Origin: Rhodothermales bacterium
GTDB lineage: Bacteria > Bacteroidota > Rhodothermia > Rhodothermales > JANQRZ01
DNA length: 64,000 nucleotides
Direction of reading: 5' to 3'
NCBI GenBank assembly: GCA_039944855.1
Contig: JBDUXZ010000019.1
Location: forward strand, 1-64,000
Shown piece after piece: positions 26,040-33,448 of this stretch (positions are counted from its first letter, which is position 1; each line of letters begins with the position of its first letter). Position numbers and translations under genes: made by a program. The notes under the pieces were generated by a model, which was given only the letters and a program-made list of their open reading frames with translations, was not told where the DNA came from and made no database searches.

Positions 26040-26837
26040 ATGGAATCCCCTGCCAGCCCGTACGCCACGCTCCGCTACGACGTCGACGACGACGGCGTGG
26101 CCGTCATCACGCTCGACCGGCCCGACAAGCTCAACGCCATCAGCATCCAGCTCCTCGGCGACCTCAACCGCGCGTTCCGGCAGGCCCGCGCCGACGACGG
26201 CGTGCGCGGCGTCGTGCTCACCGGCTCGGGCGACAAAGCGTTCGCGGCCGGGGCCGACATCGAGGAGTTCGCCGAGCTCGACGCGCTCGAAGGGAACCGG
26301 TTCGCGCTGCGTGGACAGGCCGTGCTCAACACCATCGAGGGCATGCCGAAGCCCGTCGTGGCGGCCGTCAACGGGTTCGCGCTCGGCGGCGGGTGCGAGC
26401 TCGCCCTCGCGTGCCACCTCCGCGTGGCGAGCGAGAACGCGCAGTTCGGCCAGCCCGAAGTCAACCTCGGCCTGATCCCCGGCTACGGCGGGACGCAGCG
26501 GCTCCCCCGCCTCGTCGGGCGCGGCATCGCCACGGAGCTAATCCTCACGGGCGACCGGATCACGGCGCAGCGGGCCTACGAGATCGGCCTCGTCAACCAC
26601 GTCGCCACAGCCGATGCGCTGCTCGGCGTCGCGAAGGGGCTCGTCGTCAAGATTGCCTCGAAGGCGCCCGTCGCCGTGGCGATGGCGCTCAACGCGATCC
26701 GCGCCGTGGACCTCCCGCAGCCGCAAGGGCTCCAGCTCGAAGCTGCCCTCTTCGGACAGGCCTGCGGCACCGATGACTTCCGCGAGGGCGTCCACGCCTT
26801 CCTCAACAAGCAGAAGCCCGAGTTCAGCGGGCGCTAA
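26040..26837 (+). CDS. Enoyl-CoA hydratase/isomerase family protein
   Basis: The 265-residue crotonase-fold enzyme should add water to trans-2-enoyl-CoA in fatty-acid beta-oxidation or a related CoA pathway. The oxyanion-hole segment is present (KAFAAGADIEEFAEL) and both catalytic glutamates are retained: one in ALGGGCELALA and one in GQPEVNLGLIPGYGGTQRLPR. C-terminal FLNKQKPEFSGR is typical of crotonases. The ATG at 26040 gives the normal family N-terminus; the in-frame extension lies in a palindrome. No other beta-oxidation genes are close, so it may act with enzymes encoded elsewhere. Confidence 0.92.
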   Translation: MESPASPYATLRYDVDDDGVAVITLDRPDKLNAISIQLLGDLNRAFRQARADDGVRGVVLTGSGDKAFAAGADIEEFAELDALEGNRFALRGQAVLNTIEGMPKPVVAAVNGFALGGGCELALACHLRVASENAQFGQPEVNLGLIPGYGGTQRLPRLVGRGIATELILTGDRITAQRAYEIGLVNHVATADALLGVAKGLVVKIASKAPVAVAMALNAIRAVDLPQPQGLQLEAALFGQACGTDDFREGVHAFLNKQKPEFSGR

Positions 26838-26843
26838 CCCTTC

Positions 26844-26899
26844 ATTGGGTGATTGGCTGATTCACTGATGGGGTGAGTTCAGTGCCCCAATCACCCAAT
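26844..26899. repeat. Inverted repeat before the CNNM gene
   Basis: ATTGGGTGATTGG (26844-26856) pairs with CCAATCACCCAAT (26887-26899). Further imperfect copies of GATTCACT and AATCAGCGA flank the arms up to the next start codon. It is AT-richer than the region and could be a small mobile palindrome or a terminator for the hydratase gene. Confidence 0.7.
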
Positions 26900-26921
26900 C
26901 AGCGATTCACTCAATCAGCGA

Positions 26922-28226
26922 ATGACGATAGCTCTCATCGTGCTGATGATCGTGCTGAGCGCGTTCTTCTCGGGCTCCGAGATCGCGTTCGTCACGGCCA
27001 ACCGGCTCCGGGCCGAGGTACGCGCCCACCGCGAGGGCTTCGTCGGGAACGTCGTCCGCGAGTTCATCCGCGAGCCCGCGCGCTTCCTCACGACGACGCT
27101 CGTCGGCAACAACGTCGCGCTCGTGCTCTACTCGGCGCTGATGGCGCTCTACCTCGATCCCCTCCTGCGGTCGTCGCTGCTCGGCCTGCTCGGGCCGGAG
27201 ACGCCCGTCGAGGGCTTGGTGCTGATCCTCCAGACGATCATCGCCTCGACGGTCATCCTCATCTTCGGCGAGATCATCCCGAAGTCGCTCTTCCGCGAGC
27301 CCGCCGATCAGGTCGTCTTCGCGTGCGCCGTCCCGCTCAAGGTCACGTACTGGCTCTTCCTCCCCATCATCAAAGTCGCCGGGTGGACGAGCTCGCTCCT
27401 CGTCCGCCTCACCGGCGTCGAGGCGCAGACGTTCCAGCAGTTCCTCCGCAGCGACTACGAGGCCGTCGTCCGCGAGAGTCGCGAGAGCGGGACGCTCGAC
27501 CTCGACGAGGAGGAGAGCGAGATCCTCTCGAACGTGTTCGAGCTCCGCCACCTCCGCGTGAAAGACTCGATGGTGCCGCGCACCGACGTCGAGGGGATCG
27601 AGGAGGGCGCGACGATGGCCGAGGCGCAAGCTCGCTTCGTCGAGACCGGCTTCTCGCGGCTCCCCGTGTACCGCGAAAACATCGACCGCATCGTCGGCGT
27701 CGTCGTCGCCCACGACCTGTTCCTCCGGCCCGCGAAGCTCTCCGACATCACGCGCGACGTGCCGTTCGTACCGGAGTCGAAGCGGGCGAAAGACCTCCTC
27801 TACGAGTTCCTCGCCAAGGGTACGTCGATGGCCGTCGTGATCGACGAGTACGGCGGGACGGCCGGGCTGATCTCGGTCGAGGACCTGCTCGAAGAGCTCT
27901 TCGGCGACATCCGCGACGAGTTCGACGAGGAGGAAGAGGGCGTCCGCCGCGTCGACGAGCACACGCTCCTCGTCAGCGGCCGGACCGAGGTCCACACGCT
28001 CGTCGAGGACTACGGGCTAACGCTCGACGAGGGCGACTACGACACCATCGCCGGCCTCCTGCTCGACCGGCTCTCGTCGATCCCGCAGGAGCGCGAGGAG
28101 TTCGAACTCGACGGCTACCGCTTCACGATCCTGAAGGCGACGGCGAACCGGATCGACACGCTGCGGATCGTCCGCGAAACGCCGGGCCGCCTCGACCCGG
28201 GCGGCACGCCTCCCATCTCGGGTTAG
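26922..28226 (+). CDS. CNNM/CBS-domain membrane protein (CorC/HlyC family)
   Basis: The 434-residue protein has the standard order: CNNM (DUF21) membrane domain (residues 1-190, beginning MTIALIVLMIVLSAFFSGSEIAFV), tandem CBS domains (about 205-325, with SMVPRTDVEGIEEG and DEYGGTAGLISVEDLLEELFGDI) and a C-terminal CorC/HlyC transporter-associated domain (340-425). Proteins of this type are linked to magnesium export or sodium/magnesium exchange, with nucleotide sensing by the CBS pair. The older label hemolysin is misleading. The start codon follows the inverted repeat directly. The stop overlaps the convergent unknown gene by 4 bp. Confidence 0.92.
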   Translation: MTIALIVLMIVLSAFFSGSEIAFVTANRLRAEVRAHREGFVGNVVREFIREPARFLTTTLVGNNVALVLYSALMALYLDPLLRSSLLGLLGPETPVEGLVLILQTIIASTVILIFGEIIPKSLFREPADQVVFACAVPLKVTYWLFLPIIKVAGWTSSLLVRLTGVEAQTFQQFLRSDYEAVVRESRESGTLDLDEEESEILSNVFELRHLRVKDSMVPRTDVEGIEEGATMAEAQARFVETGFSRLPVYRENIDRIVGVVVAHDLFLRPAKLSDITRDVPFVPESKRAKDLLYEFLAKGTSMAVVIDEYGGTAGLISVEDLLEELFGDIRDEFDEEEEGVRRVDEHTLLVSGRTEVHTLVEDYGLTLDEGDYDTIAGLLLDRLSSIPQEREEFELDGYRFTILKATANRIDTLRIVRETPGRLDPGGTPPISG

Positions 28227-28786
28227 CCTTCGGCCGTCTCCCCACCCTCACGCTGCGCGAAGGCGAGGACGAGGCGGAGGTGGCCGGCGAGGAGATCGAC
28301 GAGGCCCGTGTCGCCGAGCCGCTCGCCGGGCGTCGTCGGCAGCTTCGGCGGGGAGATGCGGCCCATCCACAGCGGCAGCTTGTCGTCGAGCGCGCGCGGA
28401 CCGGGGAAGCGGCCGACGGGGAAGTGCACGCCGTAGAACTCCATCTTCCGCCCGAGCCGGCCGTACACGCTCTGGTCGACCTCCACGTCGCCCTCCGCGC
28501 CCTCGGCCACGAGCCGGGCTCCGAGCAGGAAGTCGTGGTAGAGGAACGGCGTCTCCAGCACCGTCGTGGCGACGGCTTCGACGAGCCCGGCCTCGCTCCG
28601 CAGCCCGACCTCGACGGCGCGCGCCGTCGTCGTCGCCACGAGCGCGAGGGTTTCTTCGGCGACGAGGTCGGGGCTCGCGGCGTCGGTCAGGCTCGGGAGC
28701 ACGGCGCGGACGAGGTCCTGCGTCGTGCTGAGCACGCCGAGCGAGGCGAAGGCGGTGACGCGGGCGGCGCGGAGGTCGGCGGACAT
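28223..28786 (-). CDS. Protein of unknown function
   Basis: I do not recognise this 187-residue protein. Its first 110 residues look mostly helical and alanine/valine-rich (ARVTAFASLGVLSTTQDLVRAVLP). The second half has aromatic residues and a conserved-looking KMEFYGVHFPVGRFPGPRALDDKLPLWMGR block. It has no signal peptide or membrane helix. The start is set at 28786 (MSADLRAARV); the in-frame ATG ten codons upstream falls in a dispersed palindrome. It converges on the CNNM gene with a 4-bp overlap, and its codon use is like that of its neighbours, so it is probably expressed. Confidence 0.7.
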   Translation of the reverse strand: MSADLRAARVTAFASLGVLSTTQDLVRAVLPSLTDAASPDLVAEETLALVATTTARAVEVGLRSEAGLVEAVATTVLETPFLYHDFLLGARLVAEGAEGDVEVDQSVYGRLGRKMEFYGVHFPVGRFPGPRALDDKLPLWMGRISPPKLPTTPGERLGDTGLVDLLAGHLRLVLAFAQREGGETAEG

Positions 28787-28801
28787 AGATGGGGGAAATG
28801 G

Positions 28802-28829
28802 GTAGGGGCGACGCATGCGTCGCCCCTAC
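28802..28829. repeat. Dispersed GTAG palindrome, copy 4
   Basis: The most regular member of the family: GTAGGGGCGACGCA (28802-28815) faces its exact complement (28816-28829). It lies between the unknown gene and floA, both on the minus strand. Confidence 0.9.
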
Positions 28830-28853
28830 GGCGGTGTCGAGAGCGGAGGCGGG

Positions 28854-29843
28854 CTATTCGGCGCTGGAGCCGGACGTCTCCTCGCCGCCAATCGAGCGGC
28901 GCATCTGCGTGTCGGCCTGCACGTTGCGGAGGTTGTAGTAGTCCATCACCCCGAGGTTGCCCTTGCGGAAGGCCTCGGCGATGGCCTGCGGAATCTCGGC
29001 CTCGGCGGCGACGAGGCGAGCGCGTTGCTCCTGCACCGCGGCGCGCATCTCCTGCTCCAGCGCGACGGCGGCGGCGCGGCGCTCCTCGGCCTTCGCGCGG
29101 GCCACCTGCAAGTCGGCCTCGGCCTGGTCGGTCTGCAGCTTCGCGCCGATGTTCTCGCCCACGTCCACATCCGCGATGTCGATCGAGAGGATTTCGAACG
29201 CGGTCCCGCTGTCGAGCCCTTTTGCAAGGACGGTCTTCGAGATGTTATCCGGGTTTTCGAGCACCTGCGCGTGCGTGTCCGCCGAGCCGATCGTGCTCAC
29301 GATGCCCTCGCCGACGCGGGCGATGATCGTCTCCTCGCCCGCGCCGCCGACGAGCCGCTCGATGTTGGCGCGGACCGTGACGCGGGCGATCGCGCGGACC
29401 TGGATGCCGTCCTTCGCCACGGCCGAGACGGGCGGCGTCTCGATGACTTTGGGATTGACCGACACCTGCACCGCCTCGAACACGTCACGCCCGGCGAGGT
29501 CGATGGCCGTCGCGCGCTCGAACGTGAGGTCGATGTTCGCCTTATCGGCTGAGATCAGCGCGTTGACGACCTGCTGGACGTGGCCGCCCGCGAGGTAGTG
29601 CGCTTCGAGCTGGCTCGTCGTGACGGGGACGCCGGCCTTGTGCGCCGTGATGAGCGGGTTAACGATGCGCGCCGGCGGCACCGTCCGCAGCCGCATCCCG
29701 ACGAGGTCGAGCAGGCGGAGCGGGACGCCTGCCGAGATCGCCGAGACCCACAGCCGGACCGGGACGAAGTAGAGCAGGAGGATGAGAAACGCGACGACGA
29801 GCAGAATGACGAGCACGCCGCCGGTAGCGAATAATGCGTCCAT
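28854..29843 (-). CDS. floA: Flotillin-like protein FloA
   Basis: The 329-residue product matches the FloA (UPF0365) family over its whole length. One membrane helix lies at residues 8-30, followed by the SPFH domain ([43 protein letters not shown]) and the EA-rich helix ([26 protein letters not shown]). FloA scaffolds ordered membrane microdomains. No NfeD partner gene is next to it. It sits about 3 kb from the psp cluster, so the region groups two membrane-integrity functions. Confidence 0.93.
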   Translation of the reverse strand: MDALFATGGVLVILLVVAFLILLLYFVPVRLWVSAISAGVPLRLLDLVGMRLRTVPPARIVNPLITAHKAGVPVTTSQLEAHYLAGGHVQQVVNALISADKANIDLTFERATAIDLAGRDVFEAVQVSVNPKVIETPPVSAVAKDGIQVRAIARVTVRANIERLVGGAGEETIIARVGEGIVSTIGSADTHAQVLENPDNISKTVLAKGLDSGTAFEILSIDIADVDVGENIGAKLQTDQAEADLQVARAKAEERRAAAVALEQEMRAAVQEQRARLVAAEAEIPQAIAEAFRKGNLGVMDYYNLRNVQADTQMRRSIGGEETSGSSAE

Positions 29844-29981
29844 GCGAATAGGGATCTGGGTGAGAGCTAAGGGTACGCACGGAGCGCGATAGGTTTCAAA
29901 TGCGCATGCCGCGGAATGCCACTCGTTCTTTAGACTCTCTCTGAAGATCGATGACGCTCATTCGCAGACCTCTCTGTAGCC

Positions 29982-30896
29982 ATGAAATACATCATTACAG
30001 ACAAACCTCATTACAGGAGACCCGACCTCCATCAAATCCAGGCCGTCCGAGATATTCCGTTTTCTTCACGGCTGAGAGGTGCTGCTATCCGCGCAGAGGA
30101 GTTCGTTCGCGCCGGAGATCTAGGAGGCTATGTGTCCTCCGAAGGTAATCTTGCACAAGACGGCATCGCCTGGATATACGACGAGGCCCAAGTCTACGAC
30201 GAAGCTCACGTCTCCGACTCGGCCAGGGTCTTCGGCGACGCCCGGGTGTATAACAAGGCCCGAGTATGTGACGAAGCCCGCGTCTACGAATCAGCTAGAG
30301 TTGGTGGTGAGGCCAAGGTATACCAGTCGGCCAAGATCTCCGGTTATGGCAGTGTCTACGACAGCGTCAAAGTTTCTGGCAGTGCCAAGGTCTTCGGCTC
30401 TGCCAATGTTTTCGGTTACGCTACGCTCTACCACAGCGCGAGGATCTACGGCTACGCCCAAGTGCATGGTAACAGCAGAGTGTATGGCTCGGCCGAGGTG
30501 TATGGGCACGCAAGGGTCAATGGCAGCACTGAAATCCAAGACAACGCAAAGGTCTTTGGCAAGAGTGGAGTAACGGGAGAGGCCTGGGTTAGGGAAGCCG
30601 CGCACCTCCAGGGCGGTGTCGTCTCTGGCCGGACGGTACTCGCTGGTCTCACGGTCATTGATTCTACGCGCGATTACCTGTGTCTCGGGCCGATGGGACC
30701 CAACGGCTTGTATTACACCATCACCGGCGATGGCTACGTCTTCACTGGCCAGCGCCGTCGCGAAGACCGCTTCTCGGGTACGATTGAAGAGTTCGAGACA
30801 CATGTGGACAACGCGCCTAGGAATAACGAATTCAGTCGGCAGTTCCAAGCCATGCTCGCCCTTGCTCGCACGTGGCCTTTTCCGGTAAAGACATGA
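29982..30896 (+). CDS. Left-handed beta-helix repeat protein, prophage-type
   Basis: The 304-residue protein is mostly repeats of six residues with A-x-V/I spacing, such as ARVFGDARVYNKARVCDEARVYESARV, covering about residues 65-205. This is the left-handed beta-helix pattern of hexapeptide-repeat proteins. The entry block LGGYVSSEGNLAQDGIAWIYDEAQV is typical of YdcK-like and phage-encoded members rather than of acyltransferases, and no acyltransferase histidine was recognised. A C-terminal globular part (residues 225-304) is not recognised. Base composition is clearly less GC-rich than the flanks, which suggests horizontal transfer. The function is unknown. Confidence 0.82.
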   Translation: MKYIITDKPHYRRPDLHQIQAVRDIPFSSRLRGAAIRAEEFVRAGDLGGYVSSEGNLAQDGIAWIYDEAQVYDEAHVSDSARVFGDARVYNKARVCDEARVYESARVGGEAKVYQSAKISGYGSVYDSVKVSGSAKVFGSANVFGYATLYHSARIYGYAQVHGNSRVYGSAEVYGHARVNGSTEIQDNAKVFGKSGVTGEAWVREAAHLQGGVVSGRTVLAGLTVIDSTRDYLCLGPMGPNGLYYTITGDGYVFTGQRRREDRFSGTIEEFETHVDNAPRNNEFSRQFQAMLALARTWPFPVKT

Positions 30897-31005
30897 TGCG
30901 TTCCGCCCGTTGTTCTCTTCCCGATGTGGGTTCGACAGTATGCCCCAGCTTTCCCTTTGCCGCTTGCACATCCCTACCCACCTAGAAACTGACAGTCGGT
31001 CTCGG

Positions 31006-31122
31006 TCATCCGCTGCGACGGTAGTCGCCGCTCTGGCCGCCGATTTTGGCGAGGAGGTGGGTGTCGGTGATCGCGATGTCCTTCGAGACCGACTTGCACA
31101 TGTCGTAACCGTCAGCGCGGCG
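31006..31122 (-). pseudogene. Remnant of a moaC 3' end
   Basis: These 117 bases match 31763-31880, the last 118 bases of intact moaC including its stop, at about 93% identity by eye. There are several substitutions and a 1-base deletion near 31107. It has no start and is frameshifted, so it cannot encode MoaC. It lies just downstream of the DUF2442/DUF4160 pair, so the pair is bracketed by direct copies of the moaC end. The bases just left of it (30897-31005) show no gene. Confidence 0.9.
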
Positions 31123-31140
31123 AGGGATCGCGAGGGAAGA

Positions 31141-31416
31141 TCAGCTAGTTGCCGGCACAGCGCCTACCTCTTCGAGATCGTAGAGCGCCGATGGGGCAAG
31201 GTCGGCCCCGTTCGGCCAGACCACCGTACCACAGACCGGGTCTACACTCACCCGGCTGAAGTAGACCGGATCACGCAACGGCTCGAAGACGGGACCACCC
31301 ACACGCTCCACGAGAGGCAGAGCATCTACGGTGCGGCGCTCGCCTGTGCTGAAGAGGAGGTGGAGTCGGTGACCACCGAACGCGTCGGCGTCAACGATGC
31401 GGAGGACGTCGGCCAT
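31141..31416 (-). CDS. DUF2442 domain protein
   Basis: The 91-residue protein fits DUF2442: ADVLRIVDADAFGGHRLHLLFSTGERRTVDALPLV, then PVFEPLRDPVYFSRVSVDPVCGTVVWPNGADLAPSALY. The family is of unknown function and is commonly found as a neighbour of DUF4160, here 23 bp upstream on the same strand. A toxin-antitoxin or related two-component small module has been suspected for such pairs, but I cannot show it from sequence. The start at 31416 (MADVLRIVD) is chosen; the longer frame upstream overlaps the DUF4160 gene without conserved sequence. Confidence 0.85.
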   Translation of the reverse strand: MADVLRIVDADAFGGHRLHLLFSTGERRTVDALPLVERVGGPVFEPLRDPVYFSRVSVDPVCGTVVWPNGADLAPSALYDLEEVGAVPATS

Positions 31417-31439
31417 CAGGCTAAGGGTTTGGGAGGGGG

Positions 31440-31700
31440 CTACGCGAGGGGAGGGATCGGGTTCAACGTCTGGCCCTGCCGAGCACGTTCCCAATCCTCT
31501 AGGAGCTCGTCCCGGTACGCCTCCGCCCACTCCCGAACGAGGCGGAGCGCCCGCTTCGGTAGCGCGCCAACCAAGACCTCACCGGTACGGATGTCGACCT
31601 CCGCCTGCTGCCCTCCATAGACAGCGCGGAAGTGCGGCGGATTGTGGTCAGCGTAGTAGAGGTAGATGGCGATGCCGTAGAACTCGGAGACGCGAGGCAT
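31440..31700 (-). CDS. DUF4160 domain protein
   Basis: The 86-residue protein is a standard full-length DUF4160: MPRVSEFYGIAIYLYYADHNPPHFRAVYGG with the DHNPPHF motif, then VDIRTGEVLVGALPKRALRLVREW and DELLEDWERARQGQ. The function of the family is unknown; the conserved Asp-His/His pair might bind metal. It is the first gene of a two-gene cassette with DUF2442. The cassette lies between the intact and the decayed 3' ends of moaC. Confidence 0.88.
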   Translation of the reverse strand: MPRVSEFYGIAIYLYYADHNPPHFRAVYGGQQAEVDIRTGEVLVGALPKRALRLVREWAEAYRDELLEDWERARQGQTLNPIPPLA

Positions 31701-31762
31701 AATCGAGGGCCTGTCAAAATCCGAGGGACCGCTGCAGTCTGCGAAGCTGGAGGACTAACTCC

Positions 31763-32263
31763 TCATCCGCTGCGGCGGTAGTCGCCGCTCTGCCCGCCGG
31801 TCTTGGCGAGGAGGTGCGTGTCGGTGATCGCGATGTCCTTCGAGACCGACTTGCACATGTCGTAGATCGTCAGCGCGGCGACACTCACGGCGGTGAGCGC
31901 TTCCATCTCCACGCCCGTCGGCCCCGTCGTCTTGACGAAGGCGCGGACGTCGATCGCGAAGACGTCCTCGTTGAGTTCGAGGTCGAGGTCGACGCCTTCG
32001 AGGAGGACGTCGTGGCAGAGCGGGATGAGGCGGCTCGTCTGCTTCGCGCCGAGGATGCCGGCGACCTGCGCCACGCTCAGCACGTCACCCTTCCGGATGC
32101 GGTTCTCCTGCACGAGCCGGAACGCCTCCTCGCCGATGAGCACACGGCCCCGCGCCACGGCCGTGCGCACCGTCGCGGACTTCGCGCTGATGTCGACCAT
32201 GCGAGCGCGGCCTTCGTCGTCGAGGTGGCTGAGGGTGAGGGATTCGGCTTCGGGCATCGGCAT
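31763..32263 (-). CDS. moaC: Cyclic pyranopterin monophosphate synthase
   Basis: MoaC turns the MoaA product into cyclic pyranopterin monophosphate, the first stable molybdopterin intermediate. The 166-residue protein has the full family pattern: [52 protein letters not shown] (with the catalytic Lys/Asp segment) and the terminal [13 protein letters not shown]. It lies downstream of moaA on the same strand, 171 bp away. The stop codon and last 118 bp are part of the duplicated segment, so the 3' end may have been replaced by recombination; the reading frame is intact. Confidence 0.96.
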   Translation of the reverse strand: MPMPEAESLTLSHLDDEGRARMVDISAKSATVRTAVARGRVLIGEEAFRLVQENRIRKGDVLSVAQVAGILGAKQTSRLIPLCHDVLLEGVDLDLELNEDVFAIDVRAFVKTTGPTGVEMEALTAVSVAALTIYDMCKSVSKDIAITDTHLLAKTGGQSGDYRRSG

Positions 32264-32434
32264 CGGCGTGGTAGGGTTGGGGTCGTAGCGTGCGCGCTAG
32301 TACGGTGGAGCCGCGCATCGGTGCCGCGCTCACCAGGTCTTCGCAGGGAGCGCACGCGGCCGGAAGCTAGCACTCCGCAGGCGAGCCGTGCAACGTATCC
32401 GCTCTCCACTTCCGGCTCACTCCGTGGTCACCCA

Positions 32435-33442
32435 TCACCCACCGATCAGGATCATCGGGCGGTTCTCGTCGCGCCGGGCGGCGTCGGCGATCTCGGCGAT
32501 GCCGTCGTGGGCGGCGGCTTTGCGGAGGACGGCGGCGCGGATCGTCGCCCGCAACTCGTCGTCGCTCGCGCCCGCACGCATCGGGTCCCGGAGGGAGACC
32601 TCGGCCCGGCCGAAGAGACAGACTTTGAGCGCGCCGTCGGCGGTGAGGCGGAGGCGGTTGCAGCCGTCGCAGAACGGCGTCGTCATCGACGTGATGAAGC
32701 CGATCCGGCCCGCGTGCCTGGCGACGCGGTACGTCTTCGCCGTCTCCGTCGGCCCGTCCGCCACCCGCTCCAGCGCGAACCGCGCGCCGATCCGGTCGAG
32801 GAGCTCGCGGTACGGGACGAGCCGGTCTCTCGCCCATTCGTTCCCGCCGAACGGCATGAACTCGATGAACCGGACTTCGATGGGCCTCGCCTCGGTGAGC
32901 GCCACGAAGTCCTCGACCTCGTCGTCGTTCACCCCGCGCATGACGACACAGTTGACCTTCAGCGTGTCGTCGGCGTAGCCGTAGGCGAGCGCGAGGTCGA
33001 GCGCGGCGAGCACGCGGTCCAGACCGGGGCGGAGCGTGAGCGACTCGAAGCGGTCGGCGCGGAGCGTGTCAAGCGAGAGGTTGAGGTGGGTGAGCCCGGC
33101 GCGGTGGAGCCCGTCGAGCTTCCGGTCGAGGAGGAGCCCGTTCGTCGTGAGCGCGAGCACCCGCAGCCCCGGCAGCGCGCCGAGCGCGTCGGCCACCTCC
33201 TCGATGTCTTTCCGCACGAGCGGCTCGCCGCCCGTCAGCCGGATTTTGTCGACGCCGGCCGCGACGAAGATCCGGGCGAGGCGGGCGATCTCGTCCGTCG
33301 TCAGCAGGCCGTCGCGGGGCGTGAGCGCGACGCCCTCGGCGGGCATGCAGTACCGGCAGCGGAGGTTGCACCGCCCGGTGAGCGAGACGCGGAGGTAGGT
33401 GTGGCGGCGGCCGAAGCGGTCCGTCAGCAGGTCCGAAGGCAT
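32435..33442 (-). CDS. moaA: GTP 3',8-cyclase
   Basis: MoaA is the radical-SAM enzyme that rearranges GTP in the first step of molybdenum-cofactor synthesis. The 335-residue protein has the N-terminal radical-SAM cluster motif (TGRCNLRCRYCMP), the LTGGEPLVRKDI block, and the C-terminal second cluster site CDGCNRLRLTADGALKVCLFG. The final GG residues (MILIGG), needed in many MoaA proteins, are present. It pairs with moaC downstream. The upstream winged-helix/TolB gene ends 6 bp before its start, so they may share a transcript. Confidence 0.97.
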   Translation of the reverse strand: MPSDLLTDRFGRRHTYLRVSLTGRCNLRCRYCMPAEGVALTPRDGLLTTDEIARLARIFVAAGVDKIRLTGGEPLVRKDIEEVADALGALPGLRVLALTTNGLLLDRKLDGLHRAGLTHLNLSLDTLRADRFESLTLRPGLDRVLAALDLALAYGYADDTLKVNCVVMRGVNDDEVEDFVALTEARPIEVRFIEFMPFGGNEWARDRLVPYRELLDRIGARFALERVADGPTETAKTYRVARHAGRIGFITSMTTPFCDGCNRLRLTADGALKVCLFGRAEVSLRDPMRAGASDDELRATIRAAVLRKAAAHDGIAEIADAARRDENRPMILIGG

Positions 33443-33448
33443 GGCGGC

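Noticed and set aside
28787-28816. Upstream ATG as the start of the unknown gene ending at 28223
   Set aside because: It falls in the palindrome at 28802-28829; the internal ATG at 28786 is more credible.
29982-30896. Acyltransferase of the hexapeptide-repeat class
   Set aside because: The repeats fit a beta helix, but no catalytic histidine loop or acceptor domain was seen; the entry block is of the YdcK/phage type.
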